Source: Streptococcus parasanguinis CC87K
GTDB taxonomy: Bacteria > Bacillota > Bacilli > Lactobacillales > Streptococcaceae
Direction: 5' to 3'
Length of the DNA: 64,000 nucleotides
Assembly: GCF_000507765.1 (NCBI RefSeq)
Contig: NZ_KI669401.1
Coordinates: 62,001-126,000, forward strand
The notes beneath the pieces were generated by a model, which was not told the DNA's origin, did not search any database, and saw only the letters and a program-made list of their open reading frames with translations. Below, one piece after another: positions 44,401 through 51,519 of the stretch; positions within the stretch are counted from its first letter, which is position 1; each line of letters starts with the position of its first letter. The position numbers were made by a program, and so were the translations under genes.

Positions 44401-44510
44401 TGGATTCGATTATTCCACCGACTTCTCGTAGACATGGAGCTCGTGAACGTAAGAAACAAGAAGTTCTACATCAGATTCAAACATTAGTAGAAGTATACTC
44501 AGGTATTTGA
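41466..44510 (+). CDS. hsdR: Type I restriction-modification system, endonuclease subunit
   Basis: A 1014-residue motor/nuclease subunit. The N-terminal PD-(D/E)XK nuclease has D..(13)..QIELKRRG near residue 165; the SF2 helicase core has Walker A TTGSGKT near 318, DECHRSQF (DEAD-type motif II) near 416 and FTGTPIF (motif III), and later motifs GFDAPTMNTLFVDK and QAFSRTNR (motif VI). The C-terminal helical region binds the methylase. AAAGGAAGC precedes ATG 41466. Full-length and intact, so the system is probably active. Confidence 0.95.
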   Translation: MVDYSKIHEVIAETNEGILLAEYQPEYRTDREYQSEADLENQLISDLVNHLNYERLSIHTPEELLANAKVQIEKLNKVTFTNAEWNRLIVEYLDCPNEGLVEKTRKIQENYIYDFVFDDGRIKNIFILDKKNIHNNSMQVINQVTQVGSHTNRYDVTILVNGLPLVQIELKRRGVSLKQAFEQIHRYSKESFNSENSLYKYIQIFVISNGTYTRYFANTTAQNKNHYEFTCEWADRKNKTIHDLEDFTVTFLSKRVLLEVLTKYCVFDADNTLLIMRPYQIAATESILRKIHSTNEMKNFGTINACGYIWHTTGSGKTLTSFKTARLATELDYIDKVIFVVDRKDLDYQTMKEYQKFQPNSVNGSNNTKELQRSIEENDDRIVVTTIQKLNKFITANPNHEIYNKKCVLIFDECHRSQFGKAQKRIKKAFKQYALFGFTGTPIFPENSLTGETTQEVFGEQLHNYVITDAIRDKKVLKFKVDYNYIKPEINKYREAEKAVGRELDEKKLKKMEKELLLHPERIATITEYLLRVYNDKTHRNQHYTHKQKQLSGFNAMLAVQSIEAAKLYYEELQRQQASLPEAKRLKVATIFSFAPNEEQSAYGEIQDEELEPQDTAMPLSSKEFLSKAIYDYNQMFKTNFSTDGKEFQNYYRDLSKRVKSKEVDLLIVVGMFLTGFDAPTMNTLFVDKNLRYHGLIQAFSRTNRIFNKVKPFGNIVCFRDLEKATQEAIRTFGDTNKLDIILEKSFSEYMDGFVDQVTGIKVKGYTEVCQEILERFPNPQEIETEHDKKEFVKLFGEFLKLDNVLRNYDEFQEIDKPISEGYLQDLRSSYVEIRDEFLNLKNYERTKDLGVDLSDVEFEIELLKTDEINLDYILALIVEKSKNSESKEAMKAEVSRVIRSSIDIRAKEELVIGFINDTDLASLKDHDEIINAFYAYGKERKAVAIRELAESENLVKDYQLFIDRSIQRGYAENSGADLDSIIPPTSRRHGARERKKQEVLHQIQTLVEVYSGI

Positions 44511-44662
44511 TCATGAAACTAAGAATAATTACCTAAGAGAAAGATCAATTCACTATTAAGAAATTTTGGGTTTAATAATGAAGGATATTATTAATAAGTG
44601 GATTGAAAAAACAGTAGAGGTTAAATTTCAACTATTCCCAAATTTTTTTCGAATGATAGAAG

Positions 44663-44687
44663 TAGAGGGGCCTTCCCTCTATTTTTT
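44663..44687 (+). terminator. Terminator between hsdR and the Rpn-like gene
   Basis: TAGAGGG / CCCTCTA stem with five-base loop, then T6. It lies 18 bases before the next gene's start. 44511-44662 contains no convincing gene. Confidence 0.75.
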
Positions 44688-44704
44688 ATCGAAAAGGAGC
44701 AGGA

Positions 44705-45580
44705 ATGCAGAAAAGACATGCACATGTATCGCCGACCTTGGACATCATGGTCAAGAAGATTTTTAGTTTGCCGGAGGTGACGGCAGCATTTATTCGGGAC
44801 ATTTTAGAGCTAGATGTGGCAGATGCTCAGATTGTGGAGGGAAACCAACCCCACAGCATGGCCTATGAGGAGGATGATTTGTTCTCCACTGCGGTGGATG
44901 TGAGGGCCAAGCTCCATGACGGGACCGAGGTGATCATCGAGATCCAGATTCGCAAGCAGCAGTATTTCTTGAATCGATTCCATTACTATTTGGCCAATCA
45001 GCTTGTGGAGAATGTACAAAAACTGCGTCAGCAAGGACAGACACATAAGATGTACGAGCAGATGGAGCCCGTCTATGGAATTGCCATTTTGGAGAAGTCG
45101 CTCTTACTGGACGAAGAGGCCGCCATCAACAAATACTGGCTGACCAATAGCCGGTCCGGGAAGCAACTCAAGGCCTATTATAAAAATGGCAAGCACCAAA
45201 ATCTTCTGCAGGTTGCCTTTTTAGAGCTAGACAAGTATAATAAAGATGAGAACCTGACAGATGTAGGTAGACAGTGGTTGGAGTTTTTTGGGAATCTTCC
45301 CTTTACAAAAGCTCCCAGTCAAGCCGTTGCCCACGCAGATTCATTATTAGATTCATCTAGCTGGACCAAGGAGGAGAAGACCATGATAGACGAGCGGATT
45401 CGGATTCAAGAAAATTATGATATGACCCTGGAGACAGCGATTGATGAAGCGCGAGAAGAAGGTCTCGAACAAGGTCGTAAACAGTTGGTATGCGAGATGG
45501 TATCACGAGGAATGTCGCCTGAGTTGATCTCGGATATGACGGGCTTAACCATTGAAGAAATTGAGACTCTTCTTTCCTGA
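44705..45580 (+). CDS. Rpn/PD-(D/E)XK nuclease-family transposase-like protein, copy 1
   Basis: A 291-residue protein of the recombination-promoting nuclease / PDDEXK_2 'transposase' family. MQKRHAHVSPTLDIMVKKIF is the typical start, and the nuclease motif is STAVDVRAKLHDGTEVIIEIQIRKQ (Asp, then E-x-Q/K) near residues 59-83, followed by RFHYYLANQL. The C-terminal part has one short EGLEQGRKQ segment. Such proteins are RecA-independent recombination nucleases in E. coli (RpnA) and often occur in several copies. A close paralogue lies at 46.9 kb. No flanking inverted repeats suggest this one is itself mobile. Confidence 0.85.
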   Translation: MQKRHAHVSPTLDIMVKKIFSLPEVTAAFIRDILELDVADAQIVEGNQPHSMAYEEDDLFSTAVDVRAKLHDGTEVIIEIQIRKQQYFLNRFHYYLANQLVENVQKLRQQGQTHKMYEQMEPVYGIAILEKSLLLDEEAAINKYWLTNSRSGKQLKAYYKNGKHQNLLQVAFLELDKYNKDENLTDVGRQWLEFFGNLPFTKAPSQAVAHADSLLDSSSWTKEEKTMIDERIRIQENYDMTLETAIDEAREEGLEQGRKQLVCEMVSRGMSPELISDMTGLTIEEIETLLS

Positions 45581-45586
45581 GTCGTT

Positions 45587-45607
45587 AAAAGAGGCACTGC
45601 CTCTTTT
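45587..45607 (+). terminator. Terminator after Rpn copy 1
   Basis: AAAAGAGG / CCTCTTTT stem, five-base loop, further T residues. Confidence 0.85.
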
Positions 45608-45663
45608 TTTGAAAAAACTTGAAAATTTTCCCATTTTTTCAATCCGCCTTTCTAGAATTGTGG

Positions 45664-45669
45664 TAGAAT
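45664..45669 (+). promoter_or_regulatory. -10 element of the hydroxyisocaproate dehydrogenase gene
   Basis: TAGAAT 60 bases before ATG 45730; -35 uncertain. Confidence 0.35.
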
Positions 45670-45729
45670 AGAGTCAACAAAGAGCTATCCTCACCAACAG
45701 TGTGATCGATACTAGAAAAGAGGATTCTG

Positions 45730-46653
45730 ATGACAAGAAAAATTGGTATTATTGGTTTGGGGCATGTGGGTGCCACCTTGGCCCACAGCATGATTTTGAA
45801 ACACACCTGTGATCACTTGGTCTTGATTGATACCAATGAGAAAAAGGTCAAGGCAGATGCCTTGGATTTCTGTGATACGGTTGCCAATACGGGGTATCCA
45901 GTTCATATCACGGTCAATGATTACGCAGCTTTAGAAGATGCGGATGTCGTGGTGTCGACTCTTGGAAATATCGAGTTGCAGGCTAATAACACTGATGACC
46001 GTTTTGCGGAGCTTCCCTTTACCAGCAAGCAAGTGGTGCAAGTAGCGCGTGATCTGAAGGCTTCTGGCTTTAGCGGGGTCTTATTGGTAGTGACCAATCC
46101 GGTCGATGCCGTCACTCAACTCTATCAACAATATACTGGCCTTCCAAAAGAGCAGGTGATTGGGACAGGGACGTTACTGGATACAGCTCGGATGAAGCGT
46201 GCAGTCGCTGATCGTTTGCAGGTTTCTCCTGCTAGTGTATCAGGTTACAACCTCGGTGAGCATGGAAATTCTCAATTTGTTGCTTGGAGTCAGGTCCGTG
46301 TCAAGGGACACGCTATTACCGATCTCTTCTCTCAAGAAGAGCTTGACGCCATCAACTACGAGTCCTTGCGCGGTGGTCACACGGTCTTCTTTGGTAAATT
46401 CTATACTAACTTTGGGATTGCAGCAGCAGCCCAACGCCTGGCAGAAGCTGTGATCAATGATAGCCACGAGGAAATGCCAGTGTCTAACTATCGTCCAGAA
46501 TATGGAACCTATCTTGGCTATCCAGCAATTGTAGGTCGAAAAGGAATTCTTGAACGATTGGATTTGCATTTGACAGAAGAAGAAAAAGAAAAATTGCTCC
46601 ATTCAGCCGAAACCATTAAGGAAAACACACGAAAAGGATTGGAGCATGCATAA
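45730..46653 (+). CDS. L-2-hydroxyisocaproate dehydrogenase (lactate/malate dehydrogenase family)
   Basis: A 307-residue NAD-dependent 2-hydroxyacid dehydrogenase. Rossmann motif IGLGHVGATLAHS near residue 7; VTNPVDAVTQ and the catalytic His motif GEHGNS. True lactate dehydrogenases have GEHGDS; the Asn form together with QFVAWS is characteristic of L-2-hydroxyisocaproate dehydrogenases, which reduce branched 2-oxoacids from leucine and related amino acids. The gene stands alone, between the two Rpn-like genes, with GAAAAGAGGA before its start. Confidence 0.85.
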   Translation: MTRKIGIIGLGHVGATLAHSMILKHTCDHLVLIDTNEKKVKADALDFCDTVANTGYPVHITVNDYAALEDADVVVSTLGNIELQANNTDDRFAELPFTSKQVVQVARDLKASGFSGVLLVVTNPVDAVTQLYQQYTGLPKEQVIGTGTLLDTARMKRAVADRLQVSPASVSGYNLGEHGNSQFVAWSQVRVKGHAITDLFSQEELDAINYESLRGGHTVFFGKFYTNFGIAAAAQRLAEAVINDSHEEMPVSNYRPEYGTYLGYPAIVGRKGILERLDLHLTEEEKEKLLHSAETIKENTRKGLEHA

Positions 46654-46660
46654 AAGCAAA

Positions 46661-46839
46661 GAGAGTGGGACAGAAATCGGTCATTCGTTAGAATTCGATT
46701 TCGTCGTCCCACCTCCGCACAGTTGAGTAGGGCTGTAAAAGCTGATGAAATCAGCGTAGTAGAGCCCACTCAACCACTGCGTCTTGCTCGACAATCCAAA
46801 AATAATTGAGAGGCTAGGATTTTTGTCCCAGCCTCATTT
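46661..46839 (-). repeat. Intergenic repeat family R2, copy 3 (inverted)
   Basis: Reads GAGAGTGGGACAG ... GTCCCAGCCTC on the plus strand, i.e. reverse to copies 1 and 2, with the full central stem. It lies eight bases after the dehydrogenase stop and before Rpn copy 2. Confidence 0.87.
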
Positions 46840-46902
46840 TCTGCAATTTTTTCGAATAGTATAAGTGAGGGGATTCCCTATACGAAATCATCGGAGGTTG
46901 CT

Positions 46903-47961
46903 ATGAAAAAACGACATGAGTATGTATCGCCCACCTTGGATTTAATGGCGAAAAAGATTTTTAGTCTGCCGGATGTGACAGCGAAATTCATCCGCGAAGT
47001 CTTGGATCTGCCAGTAGAGTCCGTTGAGATTTTAGAAGGAGACCAGATCCATGAGCAGGGGTTTTTAGGAGATCTTCCTTTTGAAACATCTGTTGATGTG
47101 AGAGCAAGACTAGATAGTGGGCTTGAAGTCATCATTGAGATTCAAGTTTTGAAGCAAGAGTATTTCTTGAATCGTTTTCACTATTATTTAGCCAATCAAC
47201 TGGTAGAAAATGTCCAACGCAAGCGAAAGAAAGGGGCAACCCATTCTATGTACCAGGAGCTGGAGCCGGTCTATGGGATCGCTATCCTGGAGCGAAGTAT
47301 TTTTCCTCATTTAGATTCACCTGTCAATGTCTATGAAATGCGCCATACAGTAGATGGGACACCTCTTTATAGCTCTCGAAAGGATGGAGTAGCTCATAAT
47401 ATGTTAAAGGTTGCCTTTTTAGAGTTGGATAAGTATAATGAAAGTAGAGATACGGAGTTGAATGCTCACTGGAGACAATGGCTTGAATTTTTTGGCAATC
47501 GCCCATTCAGTCATCAACCAGATCAAGTGATCGAGCAGGCAGAATCACTCCTGATCCCATCAAATTGGACAAGGGAGGAAAAAGAAATGATTGATGAACG
47601 GATTCGTATCAGAGAAAATTGGGAAATGAGCATGGATACCTTTCGGAAAGAACAACTGGAAGCCGGTTTTCAGAAAGGGTTGAAAAAAGGTCTTGAACAG
47701 GGACTCGAACAGGGACTCGAACAAGGTCTTGAACAAGGTTTAGAACAAGGTCTCGAACAAGGACTCGAGCGTGGTCTCGAACAGGGATTGGAACAAGGCA
47801 GACAAGAAGGCATGGAGTTGGGAGTTCAAGCTGGTCAGCAGTCTCTGATTCAAAAACTATCTTTGAAGGGGATGAGTATTGAGATGATTGCTGAAATGAC
47901 GGATTTATCCAGCGAATCCATCAAAATAATGTTGGCTACGGATTCGTCTAACGAGGAGTAG
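46903..47961 (+). CDS. Rpn/PD-(D/E)XK nuclease-family transposase-like protein, copy 2, with GLEQ repeats
   Basis: A 352-residue paralogue of the protein at 44.7 kb, starting MKKRHEYVSPTLDLMAKKIF. The nuclease segment (VDVRARLDSGLEVIIEIQVLKQ) and RFHYYLANQL are conserved. It is longer because of a run of nine 4-residue GLEQ-type repeats (about residues 263-298), encoded by 12-base units. The C-terminal KGMSIEMIAEMTDLS resembles the helix at the end of copy 1. The repeat region would form a long helix and may vary in length between strains. Confidence 0.86.
   Translation: MKKRHEYVSPTLDLMAKKIFSLPDVTAKFIREVLDLPVESVEILEGDQIHEQGFLGDLPFETSVDVRARLDSGLEVIIEIQVLKQEYFLNRFHYYLANQLVENVQRKRKKGATHSMYQELEPVYGIAILERSIFPHLDSPVNVYEMRHTVDGTPLYSSRKDGVAHNMLKVAFLELDKYNESRDTELNAHWRQWLEFFGNRPFSHQPDQVIEQAESLLIPSNWTREEKEMIDERIRIRENWEMSMDTFRKEQLEAGFQKGLKKGLEQGLEQGLEQGLEQGLEQGLEQGLERGLEQGLEQGRQEGMELGVQAGQQSLIQKLSLKGMSIEMIAEMTDLSSESIKIMLATDSSNEE
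47689..47796 (+). repeat. Nine 12-bp tandem repeats (GLEQ) in the Rpn-like gene
   Basis: Nine units of the type GGTCTCGAACAA, differing at third positions and once giving GLER. Multiples of 12 keep the frame, so unit loss or gain alters only helix length. Confidence 0.93.
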
Positions 47962-48100
47962 TAGCGCGAACAGAATTTGGGGCTTGAGAATTACCTTGCT
48001 TATAAAAAAGTAGTTCTAAAATGGATTGTAAAGATCGTCAGGAGTTCGTTATTTTTGGATCTTGATCCTCTACAGATTTATACGGTTATGATTTATTGAA

Positions 48101-48129
48101 GGTTGGAAACTTTTATCCAACCTTTTTTT
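48101..48129 (+). terminator. Terminator after Rpn copy 2
   Basis: GGTTGGA / TCCAACC stem, eight-base loop, T7. The rest of 47962-48190 shows no gene. Confidence 0.88.
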
Positions 48130-48193
48130 CTCACTCCTCTTGCTCCTCACCTAGTGAACTGGAATAGAAGTTTAAAAATACGAGTTGTAATCC

Positions 48194-48221
48194 TTGATAT
48201 TACATTGTGATCCTGTATAAT
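48194..48221 (+). promoter_or_regulatory. Promoter of the FMN reductase gene
   Basis: TTGATA (48194-48199), 16 bases, TATAAT (48216-48221). Confidence 0.65.
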
Positions 48222-48265
48222 AGCTATTGTAATAAATAATCTTACAACAGAAAGAGGAAGCAACT

Positions 48266-48805
48266 ATGAAAAACATTTTATTTATTGTCGGATCCCTTCG
48301 TCAAGGATCTTTTAACCACCAAATGGCTAAGAAAGCAGAAAGCCTTCTTGAAGGAAAAGCAACAGTGACTTACTTGGACTACAAAGACATCCCAATGATG
48401 AACCAAGATTTGGAAACGCCAACCTTACCAGCAGTGCAAGCAGCGCGTGATGCAGTCCTTGCTGCGGATGCCATCTGGATCTTCTCGCCAGTCTATAACT
48501 TTGCTATTCCAGGTGTAGTGAAAAACCTGATCGACTGGCTTAGCCGTGCCCTTGACCTGTCAGAAACTCGTGGTCCATCTGCCCTTCAAGATAAGATCGT
48601 AACGGTTTCTTCAGTAGCCAATGCCGGACACGAACCAATGTTTGCGGCATACCAAGCGCTTTTGCCTTTCGTTCGGACTCAAGTGGTTGGAGAGTTTACT
48701 GGAACAACCGTTAACCCAGAAGCCTGGGAAACAGGTGAATTAGTCTTGACAGATGAAGAGGTCGCAGGACTGGAAAAACAAGCACAAGCCTTATTAGAAG
48801 CATAA
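48266..48805 (+). CDS. NADPH-dependent FMN reductase / flavin oxidoreductase
   Basis: A 179-residue flavodoxin-fold protein. [19 protein letters not shown] at the N-terminus is the phosphate-binding loop of NADPH-dependent FMN reductases, and [20 protein letters not shown] near residue 76 is the flavin-binding signature. It probably reduces flavins, quinones or azo compounds in the cytoplasm. Strong AAAGAGGAAG ribosome binding site. Single gene with its own promoter and terminator. Confidence 0.88.
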   Translation: MKNILFIVGSLRQGSFNHQMAKKAESLLEGKATVTYLDYKDIPMMNQDLETPTLPAVQAARDAVLAADAIWIFSPVYNFAIPGVVKNLIDWLSRALDLSETRGPSALQDKIVTVSSVANAGHEPMFAAYQALLPFVRTQVVGEFTGTTVNPEAWETGELVLTDEEVAGLEKQAQALLEA

Positions 48806-48835
48806 GAAAAGCTGAGACAGAAGTCTCAGCTTTTT
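48806..48835. terminator. Bidirectional terminator between convergent genes
   Basis: AAAAGCTGAGAC / GTCTCAGCTTTT stem with four-base loop; the right arm overlaps the end of the convergent VIT1-type gene. Confidence 0.88.
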
Positions 48836-49529
48836 AGATACTAAAGAGTTGTCCGAAGAAGTAAGTCACACCCATGGTGAGAAGGCCAATGATGAGGTTG
48901 CGAAGCATGGCTGGCTTGGTTGGTGCTTTTCCCAGTTTTGCACTGGTATAGCCAGTGAAGATCAAGGATAGTCCAACAACGAAGACCGTCACCGGGATGC
49001 GATAGGCAGTTGGAAAGAGAATAATAGAGAGCATTGGAGGAAGGGAACCAACCGAAAAAGCAAGAAAGCTAGATGCAGCAGCATGCCAAGGATTGGTAAA
49101 CTCCTCATATTCGATACCATATTTCTCTTCGACTAGGGCTTTGAGGGGATGTTTCAGAAAGGCCCGTTCTGTCAAAATCTTTGCGGAAGTTTCGCATTCT
49201 CCATTTTGAAGATAAGCGTGGTAGAGAGATTCTCTCGCTAACTTTGGATCGCGATCCAACAAGGCTTGTTCGCGGTTCACAGCGGCTTCTTCCGTGTCTT
49301 TTTGTGTGGAAACAGAAACATACTCACCACCCGCCATCGAAAAGGCACCTGCCAGAATCGCCGACAAGCCAGATAGGAAAATGATCCAGATGTTTGGTGT
49401 GGCACTGGCCACCCCAATCACCACCCCAGCAATAGAAATAATCCCATCATTGGCCCCGAGAACCGCGGCTCTCAAGATATTCAATCGATCGCTAAATGAT
49501 TCATCTACTCCATGTTTCATTTCAGTCAT
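48834..49529 (-). CDS. VIT1/CCC1-family metal (Fe/Mn) transporter
   Basis: A 231-residue membrane protein of the vacuolar iron transporter family. The N-terminal RLNILRAAVLGANDGIISIAGVVIG with Asp in the first helix, AGAFSMAGGEYVSVSTQKDTE and a cytoplasmic helical metal-binding loop followed by three more membrane helices fit the family. It likely exports or sequesters iron or manganese. Start ATG at 49529 has AAAGGAGA upstream on the minus strand. Confidence 0.9.
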   Translation of the reverse strand: MTEMKHGVDESFSDRLNILRAAVLGANDGIISIAGVVIGVASATPNIWIIFLSGLSAILAGAFSMAGGEYVSVSTQKDTEEAAVNREQALLDRDPKLARESLYHAYLQNGECETSAKILTERAFLKHPLKALVEEKYGIEYEEFTNPWHAAASSFLAFSVGSLPPMLSIILFPTAYRIPVTVFVVGLSLIFTGYTSAKLGKAPTKPAMLRNLIIGLLTMGVTYFFGQLFSI

Positions 49530-49771
49530 ACAATGTCTCCTTTATCTTATTTAGAATGATTATAAATAAAATACAAAAAGAAAGCAAGGATTTTAACTCA
49601 AATGATAAAAGTTCGACAATTTAATGAAATTTAAGTTATAATCTTTGGCATTGCAAGCAAAAAGAAAGAATAGGTCATACGCCTATTCTAGCAAGATTTA
49701 TTTAGCAGAAGTGACTTTACCTTTGAGGATACTGATGGCATTGTCACACGGGTCAGAAAAGGATAACAAAA

Positions 49772-49790
49772 AAACAGCAAATTGCTGTTT
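49772..49790 (-). terminator. Terminator of the DHA2-type efflux gene (minus strand)
   Basis: AAACAGC / GCTGTTT stem; on the minus strand it is followed by a T run. It lies 14 bases after the efflux gene stop. The stretch 49560-49770 holds a GAATAGG/CCTATTC hairpin but no convincing gene. Confidence 0.75.
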
Positions 49791-49804
49791 TCTGATGAGA
49801 AAAA

Positions 49805-51199
49805 TTAATTCGTATCTTGTTCTTTCCCAACAACCCAAAATAAGAGAAGGAGTTGGAAGATGCCCAAGGCAAATAAGACCATAAAACCGTTGCGACTTCC
49901 TTTAGCAGTGGCTTGAGTAAAGTCCATCTTTTGATTAGCTTGGCTCATGGCAACAATCAGCGAAGCCAGGGTTGTTCCGACAGCGCCTGCAAATTGTTGC
50001 AGGGTGTTAAAGATCGCGTTCGCATCGGGTTGCTCTTCCAGAGAGAGTTGTTTTTGTCCGTTGGTCATGATATTGCCAAAGGCAAGCCCCATACCGGTCA
50101 TGAAGATCATGTAAAAGATGAGAATCAAGCCATTTGTCAGCTTCAGAGCAAAAAGGGTGAAGTGGAAATGGGCTAGAAGGATTAAAGCAGCTCCAAGGAG
50201 AATCGGTTTGCGAGCGCCCAACTTATCTAGAATGAGACCGGAGAAAGGAGCAAAGCCAGCTCCGATGATGGCTCCTGGAAGCAGCATCAAAGCTGCAAGT
50301 GTGGTGTTAGAGTGGTTGACCAACTGGATATAATTGGGCAAGAGGAAACTCATGGCCAGAGAACCTAATTGGAAAGTGAAAAAGGCAAGAACATGGCCAG
50401 TGAGGAGATGGTTCTTTAAGATGGCAAGGTTGATAATGGGATTCTCCAACTGATTGGACCGCCAGACTAAGAGAACGAGTCCCAAGAACCCAATCACCAG
50501 CCAACCAAGGACAGAAAAACTAAAGAAAGCATGGTCAGAGAGACCGTGAATGCCTAGAATCAAGCCTAAAAATGATGCAATAATGGCGAGAAGGCTCATG
50601 ATATCAAGGGTTTCTCGTTTGACTTTACTGATTTGCTCAATGGAGCGAAGTCCTGCAACTAGCGAAGCTAGAAGGATCGGGAATTGAACCAAAAAGATGG
50701 AGCGCCAGCCGAAGTTAGCTGTCAAGAGACCACCGACAGTAGGACCAATGGCGGGAGCGATAGCTGTAATCAGGGTCCCCACTCCCATCATGAGACCGAT
50801 CTTGCGTTTTGGGACCTGCTCTAAAATGATATTAAACATCAGAGGAAGGGCAAAACCAACCCCCATTCCTTGGACCAATCGACCCAAGACCACAAAGCCA
50901 AAACTTGGAGCTAGGAAGTCAATGAGAACACCTAAAACAGATAGGAGATTTCCAACTAAAAAGATGGACTTCATTTTGAAAGAGCGCTTGAGGTAGGCAG
51001 ATAAGGGGACCACACAGGCAACTACTAGAAGATAGATGGTGGTGACCCACTGAACGGTTGCGGTATTGATTTCAAATTCCTTCATCAATATTGGGAAGGT
51101 GATATTCATGGCAGTTTCTCCAGCAACCCCGCAAAAAGAAAGGATCCCCGTCGCAAAGATTGCAAACAGGACCTTGGCTGAAATTTTATCTTGTGACAT
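49805..51199 (-). CDS. DHA2-family MFS multidrug transporter
   Basis: A 464-residue major facilitator with about 14 membrane segments. The motif LGRLVQGMGVGFALPL and the family motif GPTVGGLLTANFGWRSIFLVQFPI near residue 155 mark the EmrB/QacA-type proton-drug antiporters. AGGAGGA before ATG at 51199 is also where a short upstream reading frame ends. A strong promoter overlaps a 16-base palindrome 130 bases upstream, so a repressor encoded elsewhere probably controls it. Confidence 0.9.
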   Translation of the reverse strand: MSQDKISAKVLFAIFATGILSFCGVAGETAMNITFPILMKEFEINTATVQWVTTIYLLVVACVVPLSAYLKRSFKMKSIFLVGNLLSVLGVLIDFLAPSFGFVVLGRLVQGMGVGFALPLMFNIILEQVPKRKIGLMMGVGTLITAIAPAIGPTVGGLLTANFGWRSIFLVQFPILLASLVAGLRSIEQISKVKRETLDIMSLLAIIASFLGLILGIHGLSDHAFFSFSVLGWLVIGFLGLVLLVWRSNQLENPIINLAILKNHLLTGHVLAFFTFQLGSLAMSFLLPNYIQLVNHSNTTLAALMLLPGAIIGAGFAPFSGLILDKLGARKPILLGAALILLAHFHFTLFALKLTNGLILIFYMIFMTGMGLAFGNIMTNGQKQLSLEEQPDANAIFNTLQQFAGAVGTTLASLIVAMSQANQKMDFTQATAKGSRNGFMVLFALGIFQLLLLFWVVGKEQDTN

Positions 51200-51215
51200 C
51201 GGTGTCTGATTCCTC

Positions 51216-51326
51216 CTAAATCTTCCTAAAGATATGGACTATGGTATAAAAATCATGGTTACGATCTGATTTTCCGTTAGCTCCAATCGCTAGGAGCATA
51301 GCAAGGCTGACGTTAACATGATTCAT
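51216..51326 (-). CDS. Possible 36-aa upstream reading frame in the efflux leader
   Basis: A short ATG-started frame (MNHVNVSLAMLLAIGANGKS...) on the minus strand ends with TAG exactly inside the ribosome binding site (TAGGAGGA) of the efflux gene. It has no clear ribosome binding site of its own. It could be a leader peptide coupling translation, or chance. Confidence 0.3.
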   Translation of the reverse strand: MNHVNVSLAMLLAIGANGKSDRNHDFYTIVHIFRKI

Positions 51327-51329
51327 CGT

Positions 51330-51375
51330 TTTGTTAGCTAACAAATAGTATAGAGGAAATGAAGACCCCTGTCAA
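51330..51375 (-). promoter_or_regulatory. Promoter and palindromic operator of the efflux gene
   Basis: On the minus strand: TTGACA (51370-51375), 17 bases, TATACT (51347-51352), then the perfect palindrome TTTGTTAGCTAACAAA (51330-51345) right after the -10, at the presumed transcript start. The site suits a MarR- or TetR-type repressor; no such gene is adjacent. Confidence 0.8.
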
Positions 51376-51461
51376 AGAGTTTTTGAAAAGTTTTGAAAAT
51401 TTTAACAGCATTCTCAACTGATGACGTCTCTACAAACGAAAGGAAAGGCTCGCCAGTATGG

Positions 51462-51467
51462 TATAAT
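51462..51467 (+). promoter_or_regulatory. -10 of the EIIC/DUF915 operon
   Basis: TATAAT in ATGGTATAATAAG, 53 bases before the EIIC start. Confidence 0.5.
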
Positions 51468-51519
51468 AAGAAGAAAGTAAGCAACGTGAATAAGTCAATC
51501 AACTCGAACAGGAGGCCCC

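Noticed and set aside
44576..44766. Short frame before the first Rpn-like gene
   Set aside because: It runs through a strong terminator hairpin and overlaps the true start of the Rpn-like gene in another frame.
44705..47961. Composite transposon formed by the two transposase-like genes
   Set aside because: The family is a stand-alone nuclease; both genes are in the same direction and no terminal inverted repeats or target duplications were seen.
49684..49770. Minus-strand C-terminal gene fragment (…DPCDNAISILKGKVTSAK)
   Set aside because: Open frame is short, has no start, and I could not tie it to a family; it may be chance.
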